From contig JBBSEX010000019.1 of assembly GCA_038239345.1 (NCBI GenBank), positions 35,425-99,424 on the forward strand: a stretch of 64,000 bases of DNA, read 5' to 3'. Shown here in pieces: positions 43,225 to 52,036 of this stretch. How positions within the stretch are numbered: the stretch's first letter is position 1; every line of letters starts with the position of its first letter. Made by a program: the position numbers and the translations under genes. The DNA comes from JBBSEX01 sp038239345. GTDB lineage: Bacteria > Acidobacteriota > Terriglobia > Bryobacterales > Bryobacteraceae. The notes under the pieces were generated by a model. That model saw nothing but the letters and a program-made list of their open reading frames with translations, was not told the origin of the DNA and made no database searches.

Positions 43225-45209
43225 CCGCGCAGGTAAGTCCCGAACCATTCGAGCGTACGCTGCATCAAGTCGCGCATGTGGACCGAATCGTGGAAACGAT
43301 GCCCTTCGCCCGGATACACTACCAGTTGCGTCTTCGTACCTTGCGTCTTCAGCGCATGCCAGAATTCGTAGGATTGCGGCGCCGGACATTCGCCGTCATG
43401 CTCGCCCACCAGCACTAGCGTCGGCGTCTTCACACTCTTGATGAACGTGATCGGCGAACTCTTCGCGTATACGGATGGGTCGTCGTAAACGGATGCGCCA
43501 AAAAATGGAATCATCCACTGGTCGATCGCGTTCTGGCCATAGTAGCTCTGCCAATTTGAGATTCCCGCGCCGGCCACCGCCGCGCGAAAGCGGTTGGTTT
43601 GCGTCACGGCCCACATCGTCATGTAGCCCCCATAACTCCACCCCGCGATGCCTACTCGCTTGTCGTCCACGGGCAGCGTGCGAATCACTTCATCCACACC
43701 CGAGAGGATGTCGCGCAAATCTCCATAGCCAAAATCCTTGACGTTCGCCCGTGTAAATTCTTCGCCTGATCCAAAGCCCCCGCGTGGGTTGGGGAAGAAC
43801 ACGAAGTAGCCTTCGGCCGACATTGCCGCGATTCCAAAATGTGCCGCGGGCCAAGCGGGAGACTCGGCATAAGACGGTCCGCCATGCACCACCACAACCA
43901 TCGGATAGCGCTTCGCCGGATCATAATTCCTGGGATAGAGCAGCCAACCCTGGACCGCGAAATCGCCGCTCTTCCAATGCACACTTTTCGATTCGCCCCA
44001 GAATGGATGCAGCTCGCCATTGCCCTTGGTGATCTGCTTCCACTCACCGATTCGGCCCGCCCAAACCTCAGGTGCCTTGTCGAAGGAAGTCCGAATCAGC
44101 GCAGTCGTTTTTTCATCGTTTGCCACTGAAACACTGAGTGCCTCATTTGTTGCCGAAATCGTCTCATCGCCCTTCCACAACATTTCGGCGACGCTTGTCT
44201 TCGGGTCAAGCAGTGAGATCGCCTGCCCGCCGTCGATTCGATCGTTCATCAAAATCTTGCCCGACTTCAGCCACTGCAGCCAGCCCGGCGAACTCTTGCG
44301 TTGCTGTGTCAAATTACGCGGCTTGCCCCCGGCGGCGGCAATGACGAACACTTCCCCGCCCGTCACCCCTTCATCGCTCATCAGTCCTTCCAGGAATGCA
44401 ATCTCGCTTCCATCGGGCGACCAGCGCGGCGTCGCGATTTGTAGCGCGGGCTTCCATACCGGACGCGGTTCGCCACCGGCAGCGGCGATGGTAAACAATT
44501 CCGCCACGTACCAGTTGTTATCGCCCGCACCCTTGGCCGCCGTATAGGCGATCCGCCGGCTGTCGGGCGACCAATCGAACTCGTAGACGTAGGTATCGGC
44601 GGGCGTGATTTCGCGCACTCGCCCCGATGCTACATTCACCGTCGCGATTCGTTGTTCCAACACCGTTTCGCCCACCACACCGGAGTCCGGGGTCATCGCT
44701 TCCGTCGGACCGGCGGCGCGCGGCGCATCTTTCGTGAACAGAATCGCGATCTCTTTTCCATCCGGCGACCAATGCGGCGAGTCCAGAAATCCCGTCAACT
44801 CCGTAAGCTTGTTCGCCGTCCCGCCGGAAGCGGAAATTATATATAGCTGCGATTGTCCGTGGCGCCGGCAATCGGAAAGAAACGCCAACTTGGCGCCATC
44901 GGGACTCCAGGCAATGTTGCCTTCGGTGCATCCCGATCCCGCCCCGCCCGCGGTAATCCGCCGCTGATTCGCTCCATCGCGGGGGGCAACCATGATCGCC
45001 ATTTCACTGGCGCTTACCGTGCCGCCGGACTTTGCCTGCTCCACCCAGGCCACCTCTGTTCCATCGGGCGAAATCAACGCTTCACGAAATTGTTGCACGG
45101 CGAAGAGAGAATCAAGCGTCCGCTCCAGCGAGGATTTCGGCGGATCGGTCTGCCCGAAACAAGGGAAAGTTAGAAGGAGAATAGAAAGGAGTCGGCGCAC
45201 TGTCTGCAT
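43221..45209 (-). CDS. Exported S9-family serine peptidase (acylaminoacyl/dipeptidyl type)
   Basis: 662 aa from the ATG at 45209. Signal peptide MQTVRRLLSILLLTFPCFG. WD40-like propeller repeats (SPDGAKLAFLSD, SPHWSPDGKEIAILF, WSPDSRRIAYTA, RWSPDGSEIAFLEG) cover residues 30-410. The alpha/beta-hydrolase C-terminal domain has the nucleophile in GWSYGGY (Ser525), the oxyanion PMVVVVHGGPSYAE, the Asp region LVGEHDGECP and the His in GEGHRFHD. It would cleave peptides in the periplasm. Divergent from the methyltransferase gene. Confidence 0.92.
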   Translation of the reverse strand: MQTVRRLLSILLLTFPCFGQTDPPKSSLERTLDSLFAVQQFREALISPDGTEVAWVEQAKSGGTVSASEMAIMVAPRDGANQRRITAGGAGSGCTEGNIAWSPDGAKLAFLSDCRRHGQSQLYIISASGGTANKLTELTGFLDSPHWSPDGKEIAILFTKDAPRAAGPTEAMTPDSGVVGETVLEQRIATVNVASGRVREITPADTYVYEFDWSPDSRRIAYTAAKGAGDNNWYVAELFTIAAAGGEPRPVWKPALQIATPRWSPDGSEIAFLEGLMSDEGVTGGEVFVIAAAGGKPRNLTQQRKSSPGWLQWLKSGKILMNDRIDGGQAISLLDPKTSVAEMLWKGDETISATNEALSVSVANDEKTTALIRTSFDKAPEVWAGRIGEWKQITKGNGELHPFWGESKSVHWKSGDFAVQGWLLYPRNYDPAKRYPMVVVVHGGPSYAESPAWPAAHFGIAAMSAEGYFVFFPNPRGGFGSGEEFTRANVKDFGYGDLRDILSGVDEVIRTLPVDDKRVGIAGWSYGGYMTMWAVTQTNRFRAAVAGAGISNWQSYYGQNAIDQWMIPFFGASVYDDPSVYAKSSPITFIKSVKTPTLVLVGEHDGECPAPQSYEFWHALKTQGTKTQLVVYPGEGHRFHDSVHMRDLMQRTLEWFGTYLRG

Positions 45210-45240
45210 TATGGAACAATATGTAGGAAGCAGCGCACAC

Positions 45241-46002
45241 ATGTCCAATCCAAGACCCAAACGTCCGAACGACTGGGACGTGGAGCAATACGAAGGCCGG
45301 CACGCCTACGTCTGGAATTTTGGCGCGAGCCTGATAGAAATTCTGGCCCCGCAACCCGCGGAACGAATTCTCGATCTTGGCTGCGGACCGGGCCAACTGA
45401 CCGCCCAGATTGCCGAATCGGGCGCCATCGCGATTGGTCTGGATAAATCGCCGGCGATGATCGCCCAGGCTCGCATCAATTATCCGAAGCTGCAATTCCG
45501 GCTTGCCGATGGCGCCAGTTTCCGGGTGGATGAACCGGTGGACGCGGTCTTTTCAAACGCCGCGCTGCACTGGATGAAGCAGCCGGAGTTGGTGGCCACT
45601 TGCGTCTGGCGGGCCCTTAAGCCTGGTGGGCGCTTCGTCGCCGAGTTCGGAGGACAAGGCAACGTCCGGGCCATTGTCGAGGCGATATCGGCGGCCAGCG
45701 GAGAGACCGAATCGCAGTGGTACTTTCCCAGCATCGGCGAATATGCCACTCTTCTGGAGCGCGTTGGATTCGCGGTGACGAATGCCGTGCTCTTCGATCG
45801 GCCGACGCCGCTGGCCGGTGAAGATGGCCTACAGGATTGGATCAAAATGTTCGCCGATCCGCTACTGGCGTTGAAGCCTGTTGAAGAGCGGCCGGAAGTG
45901 ATCCAGCGCGTGGAGGAAACCGTCCGGCCAAAGTTGTTTCGCGATGGCGTATGGTATGCCGATTACAAGCGCCTGCGAATCATCGCCCATAGAGAGCCCT
46001 GA
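45241..46002 (+). CDS. Class I SAM-dependent methyltransferase (trans-aconitate methyltransferase-like)
   Basis: 253 aa from the ATG at 45241; ATG 45211 is in frame and would add ten residues. Motif I ILDLGCGPGQLTAQIA is followed by AIGLDKSPAMIAQAR, DAVFSNAALHWM and GGRFVAEFGGQGN. The pattern NDWDVEQYEGRHAYVWNFGASLIEIL and the late block resemble Tam-like small-molecule methyltransferases. The substrate is not readable. It is three bases upstream of a DinB-like gene. Confidence 0.85.
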   Translation: MSNPRPKRPNDWDVEQYEGRHAYVWNFGASLIEILAPQPAERILDLGCGPGQLTAQIAESGAIAIGLDKSPAMIAQARINYPKLQFRLADGASFRVDEPVDAVFSNAALHWMKQPELVATCVWRALKPGGRFVAEFGGQGNVRAIVEAISAASGETESQWYFPSIGEYATLLERVGFAVTNAVLFDRPTPLAGEDGLQDWIKMFADPLLALKPVEERPEVIQRVEETVRPKLFRDGVWYADYKRLRIIAHREP

Positions 46003-46005
46003 TTC

Positions 46006-46494
46006 ATGCACATCACGATTGAAGAACTATTGCGCTACACCGATGAAGAACGCGCGCGATGGGAAAACTGGTTCGCCGAAAACAGCGAGGATCTGCTGAG
46101 CACCCCGATCGCCGGCGATCGCCAGAACACCATCGGATCGCTGATCGTGCATATCTTCGGTCCGGAATTGCGCGCCGTTCAAAGGCTGCGCGGTGAAGTG
46201 CTAACCGATTATCATGGCCGCCCCGGCACCACTCTGGCCGAGGTTTTCGGATTCGGAATCGCCACCCGCCAAGCCCTGCGCGGCTATATCTTCCAGGTAA
46301 GCGCGTCCGATTGGAATCGTGTCGTGGATTTCTCGCTGGGGCCAAACCATGCCCGCGCGACAGTCCGAAAAATAGTGACCGCATCGTTGATTCACGAAGT
46401 GCGGCATTGGGCCCAGATCGCTAGCCTGGTGCGGGAACGTGGCTTCGTGCCGCCTGAAGATCATGACTTGCTAACCAGCGCCGCCCTGGAGTGA
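46006..46494 (+). CDS. DinB-family protein (second in region)
   Basis: 162 aa. Four-helix DinB-like protein with H in SLIVHIFGPELRAVQRLRGE and H-x-x-x-H in LIHEVRHWAQIASLVRERG, a plausible metal triad. It differs clearly in sequence from the DinB protein at 42.7 kb. Coupled to the methyltransferase by a three-base gap. Its last 34 bases overlap the convergent membrane-protein gene. Confidence 0.82.
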   Translation: MHITIEELLRYTDEERARWENWFAENSEDLLSTPIAGDRQNTIGSLIVHIFGPELRAVQRLRGEVLTDYHGRPGTTLAEVFGFGIATRQALRGYIFQVSASDWNRVVDFSLGPNHARATVRKIVTASLIHEVRHWAQIASLVRERGFVPPEDHDLLTSAALE

Positions 46495-46898
46495 CGCTGG
46501 TGAATCCACCGGTTAATAATCCAAACGGTGAATAGCAAAATGATGGCGATCCAGATGCCCATCGGGACGCGAGGGTCCAGCCCCGAGCCGGGCTTCGAGT
46601 CGGCAGTCACCGACGGATCCGAGGGCCAATAAAATACGCCGATCGATTCTCCTTGGCGACGGTTGCGCCCGGAACTTGTGAACCCGCGAAAGAAACGCTC
46701 CTTCAGTTGAAATTCGTAGATCGCGGGCGGCCCAACTTGCGTGATGCGCGCTTGGATGGGTACCGACTCGCGGCGCAAATGATCGCTCCTCACCGCGCTT
46801 TCAGTCATGAACGGCCAGAGCAGCGCGGCAATAGCGATCCACACTACATTCAGCAACACGACGATGGCGATTCGCCAGCGAAATTCACTTTTCGTCAC
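46461..46898 (-). CDS. Two-helix membrane protein, DUF3592-like
   Basis: About 145 aa if GTG 46898 is used; TTG 46940 would add 14. Helices at about 10-30 and 113-130 flank an extracytoplasmic beta-rich domain (VPIQARITQVGPPAIYEFQLKERFF, GESIGVFYWPSDP) typical of DUF3592-like proteins. Function unknown. No Shine-Dalgarno distinguishes the two starts. The 3' end overlaps the DinB gene by 34 bases. Confidence 0.6.
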   Translation of the reverse strand: MTKSEFRWRIAIVVLLNVVWIAIAALLWPFMTESAVRSDHLRRESVPIQARITQVGPPAIYEFQLKERFFRGFTSSGRNRRQGESIGVFYWPSDPSVTADSKPGSGLDPRVPMGIWIAIILLFTVWIINRWIHQRHSRAALVSKS

Positions 46899-47072
46899 AG
46901 GCTTAAAGTCTACCCGATCTCTTCCCCAATGCGGACTCAATAGAGACTGTTACGAAACTGCTTGAACCATCCTTCGATCACATGCGTATCTCCGTGCTAT
47001 GGGTATTGAAGGAAGGCCTCAGTCGCTGATAGCCTCATTACCTTTTGATATCTGTTTTGCGTGGAGCATGTG

Positions 47073-48362
47073 ATGCTAATCAAGAACTTAGTTGTTGCTG
47101 CTGTTTTGGTCTTCTGTGCCGCTGCAGGGCGTGGTCAGACTGCACCGATGGGTGCTGGCGTTGGACCGCTCTTTCGCTTCACCGAAAAGCCCGGCCCGTA
47201 CGCCGTGGGGCTACAGGTTGTGAACCAATACGACTTTTCGCGGACATATCGTCCAAAGGTCGATGCATTGGGCAAGCCAACTCAGGGAGAGCGCGCGCGC
47301 CCGCTGCAGACGCTGATCTGGTATCCGGCGGAGAACAACGGCAAGAAGCCGATGACGGTTGGGGACTACAGCGATTTGCTGGCTACTGAGACGAGTTTCG
47401 ATACGCCGAAGCTGTGGGGAGAATGGAAGGCGTGGATCAATGGAATGAAGCCGACACTAAAGGATTCATTATGGGCAGTCCGCGATGCGCCAGCCGCGAA
47501 CGAAAAGTTTCCATTGGTGATCTACGCGCCGAGTTTTTCGGCGATGTCGTGGGAAAACGTGGACCTGTGCGAATATCTGGCGAGCCACGGGTATGTGGTG
47601 GTCGCGAGCACGGATATGGGAGCGACGGCGCGGGTGATGACGAACGATCTGGAAGGGATCGACGCGCAGGCGCGAGACATTTCGTTCCTGATCGGGTATG
47701 CGCGGACGTTACCTGATGCGGATTTGTCTGAGATTGCGGTGGCCGGATTCAGCTGGGGCGGGATCTCCAATCTGTTTGCGGCAGCACGGGACAGCCGTAT
47801 TGATGCCCTCTTGGCCCTGGATGGGAGTATGCGGTATTACCCGGGGCTGGTGAAGGATTCAGGCTATGTGCATCCGGAGGAGATGACCTTGCCCTTGTTG
47901 TTTTTTACGCAGGGTGCGATCTCACTGGAGGAGCAAGCGAAGGACTTTACCAGCAAGGACAACGAAGGGCCGAATGTGCTGAACGCATGGACGCACGGAG
48001 ATTTGGTCACGGTTCATGATATGGCACTGACCCATGTGGAGCACAGCTCAATGTATCAGCGGAACGAAGAGATATGGAAGCACTACCCCAAAAATCGCAA
48101 GGGAGATTATTCACGGGCTGACGGGACGGCGGGGTATGGGTGGGTGGCTCGATACAGTCTCGAATTTCTGGATGCCTATTTGAAGCACGATGCCGCGGCG
48201 ATGGCGTTTTTGAAGAAGACGCCAGCGGAGAATGGGGTGCCACCGCACATGATGACGGTAGACTTCCGTGCCGCCAAGGGAGCTCCGGCGACGTTCGAGG
48301 CTCTGCGCGCAGAAGCGGGAAAAAAGGGGTTTGATATCTGGCCGAGGTGTACGCGGCGATGA
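47073..48362 (+). CDS. Exported alpha/beta hydrolase (dienelactone hydrolase-like), 3' end frameshifted
   Basis: 429 aa from the ATG at 47073 (a GTG four codons upstream is possible). Signal peptide LIKNLVVAAVLVFCAAAGRG. The alpha/beta-hydrolase core has FPLVIYAPSFSAMSWEN, GYVVVASTDMGA, the nucleophile elbow GFSWGG and a LALDGSMRYYPG block. The frame ends abruptly in FDIWPRCTRR while the +1 neighbouring frame continues with a TPR tail, so this looks like the first part of a split gene. Codons here favour G in third position more than the neighbours do, hinting at transfer from another lineage. Confidence 0.7.
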   Translation: MLIKNLVVAAVLVFCAAAGRGQTAPMGAGVGPLFRFTEKPGPYAVGLQVVNQYDFSRTYRPKVDALGKPTQGERARPLQTLIWYPAENNGKKPMTVGDYSDLLATETSFDTPKLWGEWKAWINGMKPTLKDSLWAVRDAPAANEKFPLVIYAPSFSAMSWENVDLCEYLASHGYVVVASTDMGATARVMTNDLEGIDAQARDISFLIGYARTLPDADLSEIAVAGFSWGGISNLFAAARDSRIDALLALDGSMRYYPGLVKDSGYVHPEEMTLPLLFFTQGAISLEEQAKDFTSKDNEGPNVLNAWTHGDLVTVHDMALTHVEHSSMYQRNEEIWKHYPKNRKGDYSRADGTAGYGWVARYSLEFLDAYLKHDAAAMAFLKKTPAENGVPPHMMTVDFRAAKGAPATFEALRAEAGKKGFDIWPRCTRR

Positions 48363-48649
48363 AGAAGGAGAAGCCGGATTTCAAGATAGGAGACACGCCG
48401 ATGTATATGTGGGCGACAGATCTGAAGGATGATGGCCATCTGCCGGAGGCGATAGATGTGCTGAAGCTGGAGCTGCAAACGTATCCCGACTCTAGCGATG
48501 CGTACGACAGACTGGGAGACGCATATCAAAAGTCCGGGGAGAAGCAGCTTGCAATCGAGAGCTATAGAAAGGCGCTCGAAAAGAACCCGGCGAACTCCGA
48601 TGCCAAGGAGAAATTGGCGGCGCTGCAGTCGTTGCCGTCAGCAAAGTGA
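48347..48649 (+). pseudogene. TPR C-terminal fragment of the frameshifted hydrolase gene
   Basis: 100 codons. The frame is open across the junction with the hydrolase (AEV-YAAMKKEKPDFKIGD) and continues into one clear TPR pair (HLPEAIDVLKLELQTYPDSSDAYDRLGDAYQKSGEKQLAIESYRKALEKNPANSDAKEKLAAL). Dienelactone-hydrolase-like proteins with a TPR tail exist, so the simplest reading is one ancestral gene broken by a small indel near 48335-48350. A separate short gene starting at GTG 48347 is less likely. Confidence 0.6.
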
Positions 48650-48787
48650 GAAAGGCCCCGTGGCCAATGATGTCGACGCCGATCGCCAACTTTTACCTGC
48701 CAGCCCGCTATCGGGAGTTTTGTAACGGACTCAATCGAGCCCGCCGAATGCGCCGATATAACGGCCATCGCGTGCTACGGTAAAAGC

Positions 48788-50221
48788 ATGGAGTTATCCG
48801 ATAGTTTCTTCGCCCAACGATTCAACATTACGGAGCGCGATTTGGAGATCTACCTCGGCGAGGCGCTCTCGGCGGGCGGCGAATATGCCGACCTGTATTT
48901 CGAATATCTGGCCACTAGCTCCATCAGCATCGATGAGTCCATCATTAAGAGCGCCAATCAGGGTGTGACGCTCGGCGTAGGCATCCGCGTGATTGCCGGA
49001 GAGCGCACGGGGTATGCCTATAGCGATGACCTGAGTCCGCAAAAAATTCGCCAGGCGGCAAGGGTTGCGGCGAAGATCGCCAAGGGTCCGGCGAGCGTGG
49101 ATAAGACCGGGTTCACGTCGTCGCGAAAGCGCGATTTGTATCCTGTTTTGCTGGCTCCTAACGACACCACGCTGGCGGAACGGGTAGACCTGGTGAAGCG
49201 CGCCGACATTGCCGCGCGGGCGTACGACAATCGTGTTTTTCAAGTCCAGGCAAGCTACGCCGATAGCCTGAAGCACATCCTGATTGCCGCTAGCGACGGT
49301 ACGTTCACGATCGATCGCCAGCCGATGACGCGTCTCAACGCCACCGTGCTCGCGCGCCAGGGAAGCGGTACACCGCAGCACGGTTATGCCGGCGGTGGAG
49401 GACGTGTTTCTCTCGATTTCTTCCTCAGCGAAAAAACCCCCGAACACTTCGCTCGCGAGGCCGCGCGGCAGGCCATCGTGCAGTTGGAAGCCATCGATGC
49501 GCCGGCCGGAGAGATGACCGTCGTGCTGGGTCCCGGCTGGCCCGGAGTGTTGTTGCATGAAGCCGTGGGTCATGGGTTGGAAGCGGACTTCAATCGCAAG
49601 GGTGTCTCGGCCTTCACCGGGCGGATTGGACAACAGGTGGCGAGCCCTCTTTGTACCGTTGTCGATGACGGCACCATGCATAGCCGCCGCGGTTCGTTGA
49701 ACGTCGACGACGAAGGCATGCCCACGCAGAAGAACGTTTTAATTGAGAACGGCGTGCTCCGCGGTTATCTACAGGACAAACTCTCCAGCCGCATCATGGG
49801 CGGCGCCGGAACCGGCAGTGGACGCCGCGAAAGCTATCAGCACATCCCCATGCCGCGCATGACGAATACTTATATGCTGGCCGGCGAGAGCGACCCGGCG
49901 GACATCATTCGCAGTGTTCCTCGGGGATTATATTGCGCTAATTTCGATGGCGGACAAGTGGATATCACCAGCGGAAATTTCGTCTTCGCGGCATCGGAAA
50001 GCTATCTGATCGAGGACGGCAAAATCACTCGTCCGGTTAAAGGCGCGAGCCTGATCGGCAACGGGCCTGAAGCCTTGCGCTGGGTCAGCATGGTGGGCAA
50101 CGATCTGGCACTCGATGAAGGCATCGGCATTTGCGGCAAGGAAGGCCAAAGCGTCCCTGTGGGCGTCGGTATACCCACCGTCAGGATCGATCGGATGACT
50201 GTCGGCGGAACCGCGCAGTGA
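48788..50221 (+). CDS. tldD: Metalloprotease TldD
   Basis: 477 aa. The zinc motif H257-E258-x3-H262 lies in LLHEAVGHGLEADFN, with the downstream Cys block VPRGLYCANFDGGQVDITSGNFVF. TldD/TldE form a heterodimer that degrades unfolded peptides, processes microcin B17-type precursors and degrades CcdA in E. coli. The GTG of tldE overlaps its stop (GTGA), so the subunits are coupled. The upstream 137 bp hold no gene. Confidence 0.94.
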   Translation: MELSDSFFAQRFNITERDLEIYLGEALSAGGEYADLYFEYLATSSISIDESIIKSANQGVTLGVGIRVIAGERTGYAYSDDLSPQKIRQAARVAAKIAKGPASVDKTGFTSSRKRDLYPVLLAPNDTTLAERVDLVKRADIAARAYDNRVFQVQASYADSLKHILIAASDGTFTIDRQPMTRLNATVLARQGSGTPQHGYAGGGGRVSLDFFLSEKTPEHFAREAARQAIVQLEAIDAPAGEMTVVLGPGWPGVLLHEAVGHGLEADFNRKGVSAFTGRIGQQVASPLCTVVDDGTMHSRRGSLNVDDEGMPTQKNVLIENGVLRGYLQDKLSSRIMGGAGTGSGRRESYQHIPMPRMTNTYMLAGESDPADIIRSVPRGLYCANFDGGQVDITSGNFVFAASESYLIEDGKITRPVKGASLIGNGPEALRWVSMVGNDLALDEGIGICGKEGQSVPVGVGIPTVRIDRMTVGGTAQ

Positions 50222-51588
50222 GTTCCACATCGGAATTGCAGGAGCTATCACTAGAGGGTGTGCGCCTGGCCCTGGAACTGGGCGCAAGCGACGTCGAGTG
50301 TACCGCGGCCGCCGGCAATGAGTTCTCCGTCAACGTCCGCTTGCGCGAGGTTGAGACGATCAAGGAAGCCAGCTCGCGGGTGATCGGGCTGCGCGTTTTG
50401 GTGGGCAAGCGGATGGGTTCGGCCTATACGTCGGACACTACGCCTGCGGGCCTGCGTTACATGGTGCGGTCGGCTTTGGAATTGGCCGATATCACCAGTG
50501 AAGATCCGTTCGCCGGCCTGCCTGAGCCTTCCGAATTGGGCTCGCTGGAAGGAGACCTGGGCCTCTATTCCGACGACATCGCGCGCCTCGAAACAGACTA
50601 TAAAATCCAGCAGGCGATTGCCGCTGAAGACGCCGCCCTAAGCGCCGACCCACGCATCAACAACTCCGAAGGAGCCTCGTTTGATTCGCACTTGGGCGCG
50701 CGAGCCTTTTCTAATTCCCGGGGATTCAGCGCGTCCTATCGCTCGGGCAGTTGCTCGCTTAGCGCGGTGCCAGTGGCCAAGCAGGGCGACGCGATGGAGC
50801 GCGATTATTTCGGCCACTCGGCACGCAGCAGTTCGCAGCTTGAGTCCGCTATCTACATCGGCCGGAAAGCCGCGGCTCGCGTTCTGCGGCGCCTGGGATC
50901 GCGAAAAGTTCCAACGCAGATAGCGCCGATCATCTTTGAGCCGCGTACCGCGAAGTCTCTGCTCGACGATTTGTTTGATGCAATCAACGGCGGGGCCATC
51001 TATCGCAAAGCTTCGTTCCTGGCGGATAAACTGGGCGAGAAAATCGCCTCCGATCAAGTCACCATCGTCGACGATGGAACCATTCCCGGCTTGTTCGGCA
51101 CATCCCCTTATGACGATGAAGGCGTACCCAGCCGGCGAACCGTCGTCGTCGAAAAAGGGATCTTGAAAAGTTACCTTCTGAATACATACACGGCGCGTAA
51201 GCTCGGATTGAAAACAACCGCCAACGCCGCCCGCGGCGTATCCGGGAATGCCGGCGTCGGTTATGGCAACCTGTATCTGCAGAAGGGCGATCGTAGTCCC
51301 GAAGAACTGATCGCTTCGGTGCGCAATGGCTTCTACATTACCGAGCTGATCGGGGACGGGTATAATCCTGTCACGGGAGATTACTCGCGTGGCGCAGCCG
51401 GTGTCTGGATCGAAAATGGGGAGTTGGCCTATCCGGTGTCGGAGGTTACCATCGCGGGCAATTTCGGACAGATGCTGCAGAACATCGAAGCGGCGGCCAA
51501 CGATCTGGAATTCCGCGGCTCGCTGGCCTCGCCAACCGTTCTGATTCGGGAGATGACGATCAGTGGCCAACGCAGCGAAGCCGAGTAA
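50218..51588 (+). CDS. pmbA: Metalloprotease subunit TldE/PmbA
   Basis: 456 aa from GTG 50218. PmbA blocks: EVETIKEASSRVIGLRVLVGKRMGSAYTSD, IFEPRTAKSLLDDLFDAINGG, TIVDDGTIPGLFGTSPYDDEGVPSRR, LLNTYTARKLGLKTTANAARG, FYITELIGDGYNPVTGDYSRGAAGVWIENGEL. It lacks the HExxxH motif, as expected for the non-catalytic TldE partner. The next gene begins 26 bases before its stop. Confidence 0.94.
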   Translation: MSSTSELQELSLEGVRLALELGASDVECTAAAGNEFSVNVRLREVETIKEASSRVIGLRVLVGKRMGSAYTSDTTPAGLRYMVRSALELADITSEDPFAGLPEPSELGSLEGDLGLYSDDIARLETDYKIQQAIAAEDAALSADPRINNSEGASFDSHLGARAFSNSRGFSASYRSGSCSLSAVPVAKQGDAMERDYFGHSARSSSQLESAIYIGRKAAARVLRRLGSRKVPTQIAPIIFEPRTAKSLLDDLFDAINGGAIYRKASFLADKLGEKIASDQVTIVDDGTIPGLFGTSPYDDEGVPSRRTVVVEKGILKSYLLNTYTARKLGLKTTANAARGVSGNAGVGYGNLYLQKGDRSPEELIASVRNGFYITELIGDGYNPVTGDYSRGAAGVWIENGELAYPVSEVTIAGNFGQMLQNIEAAANDLEFRGSLASPTVLIREMTISGQRSEAE

Positions 51589-52036
51589 CCCACTTCTTGG
51601 ATTGCCTCTCTATATTGTTGCCGGCATGCTCATCGTCGGCGGCGGACTGTATCTTTACCTGCGCCATGCTGACTCCCAATCGAAGATACCGGCGGCCCAA
51701 CTCTCAGCCGATGCCAAGCAATACACGCGCAATTTGAAACTGAGTGAAGTGCAAATGAAGGCTACCGAAAGCTACCTGAAACAAGCCATAACGGAAGTGA
51801 ATGGGAAGATCACCAACAGCGGCGATCGGCCGCTTGCGGAAGTGGATGTCTATTGCGTCTTCTACGATGCGTATGGGCAGGTGGTGCTGCGCCAGCGGGT
51901 CTCTATCGTCAGCCCGCGGATGGGTGGATTGAAGCCCAGCGACACGAAAAGTTTTCGTCTACCCTTCGACGAAATTCCCGCAAGCTGGAATCAGACGATG
52001 CCTCAATTGGTGATCGCCGGGATCACATTCTCCTGA
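51563..52036 (+). CDS. Membrane-anchored protein with FxLYD-like beta domain, 157 aa
   Basis: GTG start at 51563 inside the end of tldE. One membrane helix (about 13-33), then an extracytoplasmic beta-sandwich (SEVQMKATESYLKQAITEVNGKITNSGDRPLAEVDVYCVFYDAYGQVV) reminiscent of FxLYD/DUF2393-like domains. The gene at 61568 encodes a similar architecture but weakly similar sequence. Function unknown. It overlaps the receiver-fusion gene by one base (TGATG). Confidence 0.65.
   Translation: MANAAKPSNPLLGLPLYIVAGMLIVGGGLYLYLRHADSQSKIPAAQLSADAKQYTRNLKLSEVQMKATESYLKQAITEVNGKITNSGDRPLAEVDVYCVFYDAYGQVVLRQRVSIVSPRMGGLKPSDTKSFRLPFDEIPASWNQTMPQLVIAGITFS

Noticed and set aside
48794..49681. 295-codon minus-strand frame opposite tldD
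   Set aside because: Antisense shadow; tldD has the HExxxH zinc motif and full length.
50638..51570. 310-codon minus-strand frame opposite pmbA
   Set aside because: Antisense shadow of a well-supported gene with conserved PmbA blocks.
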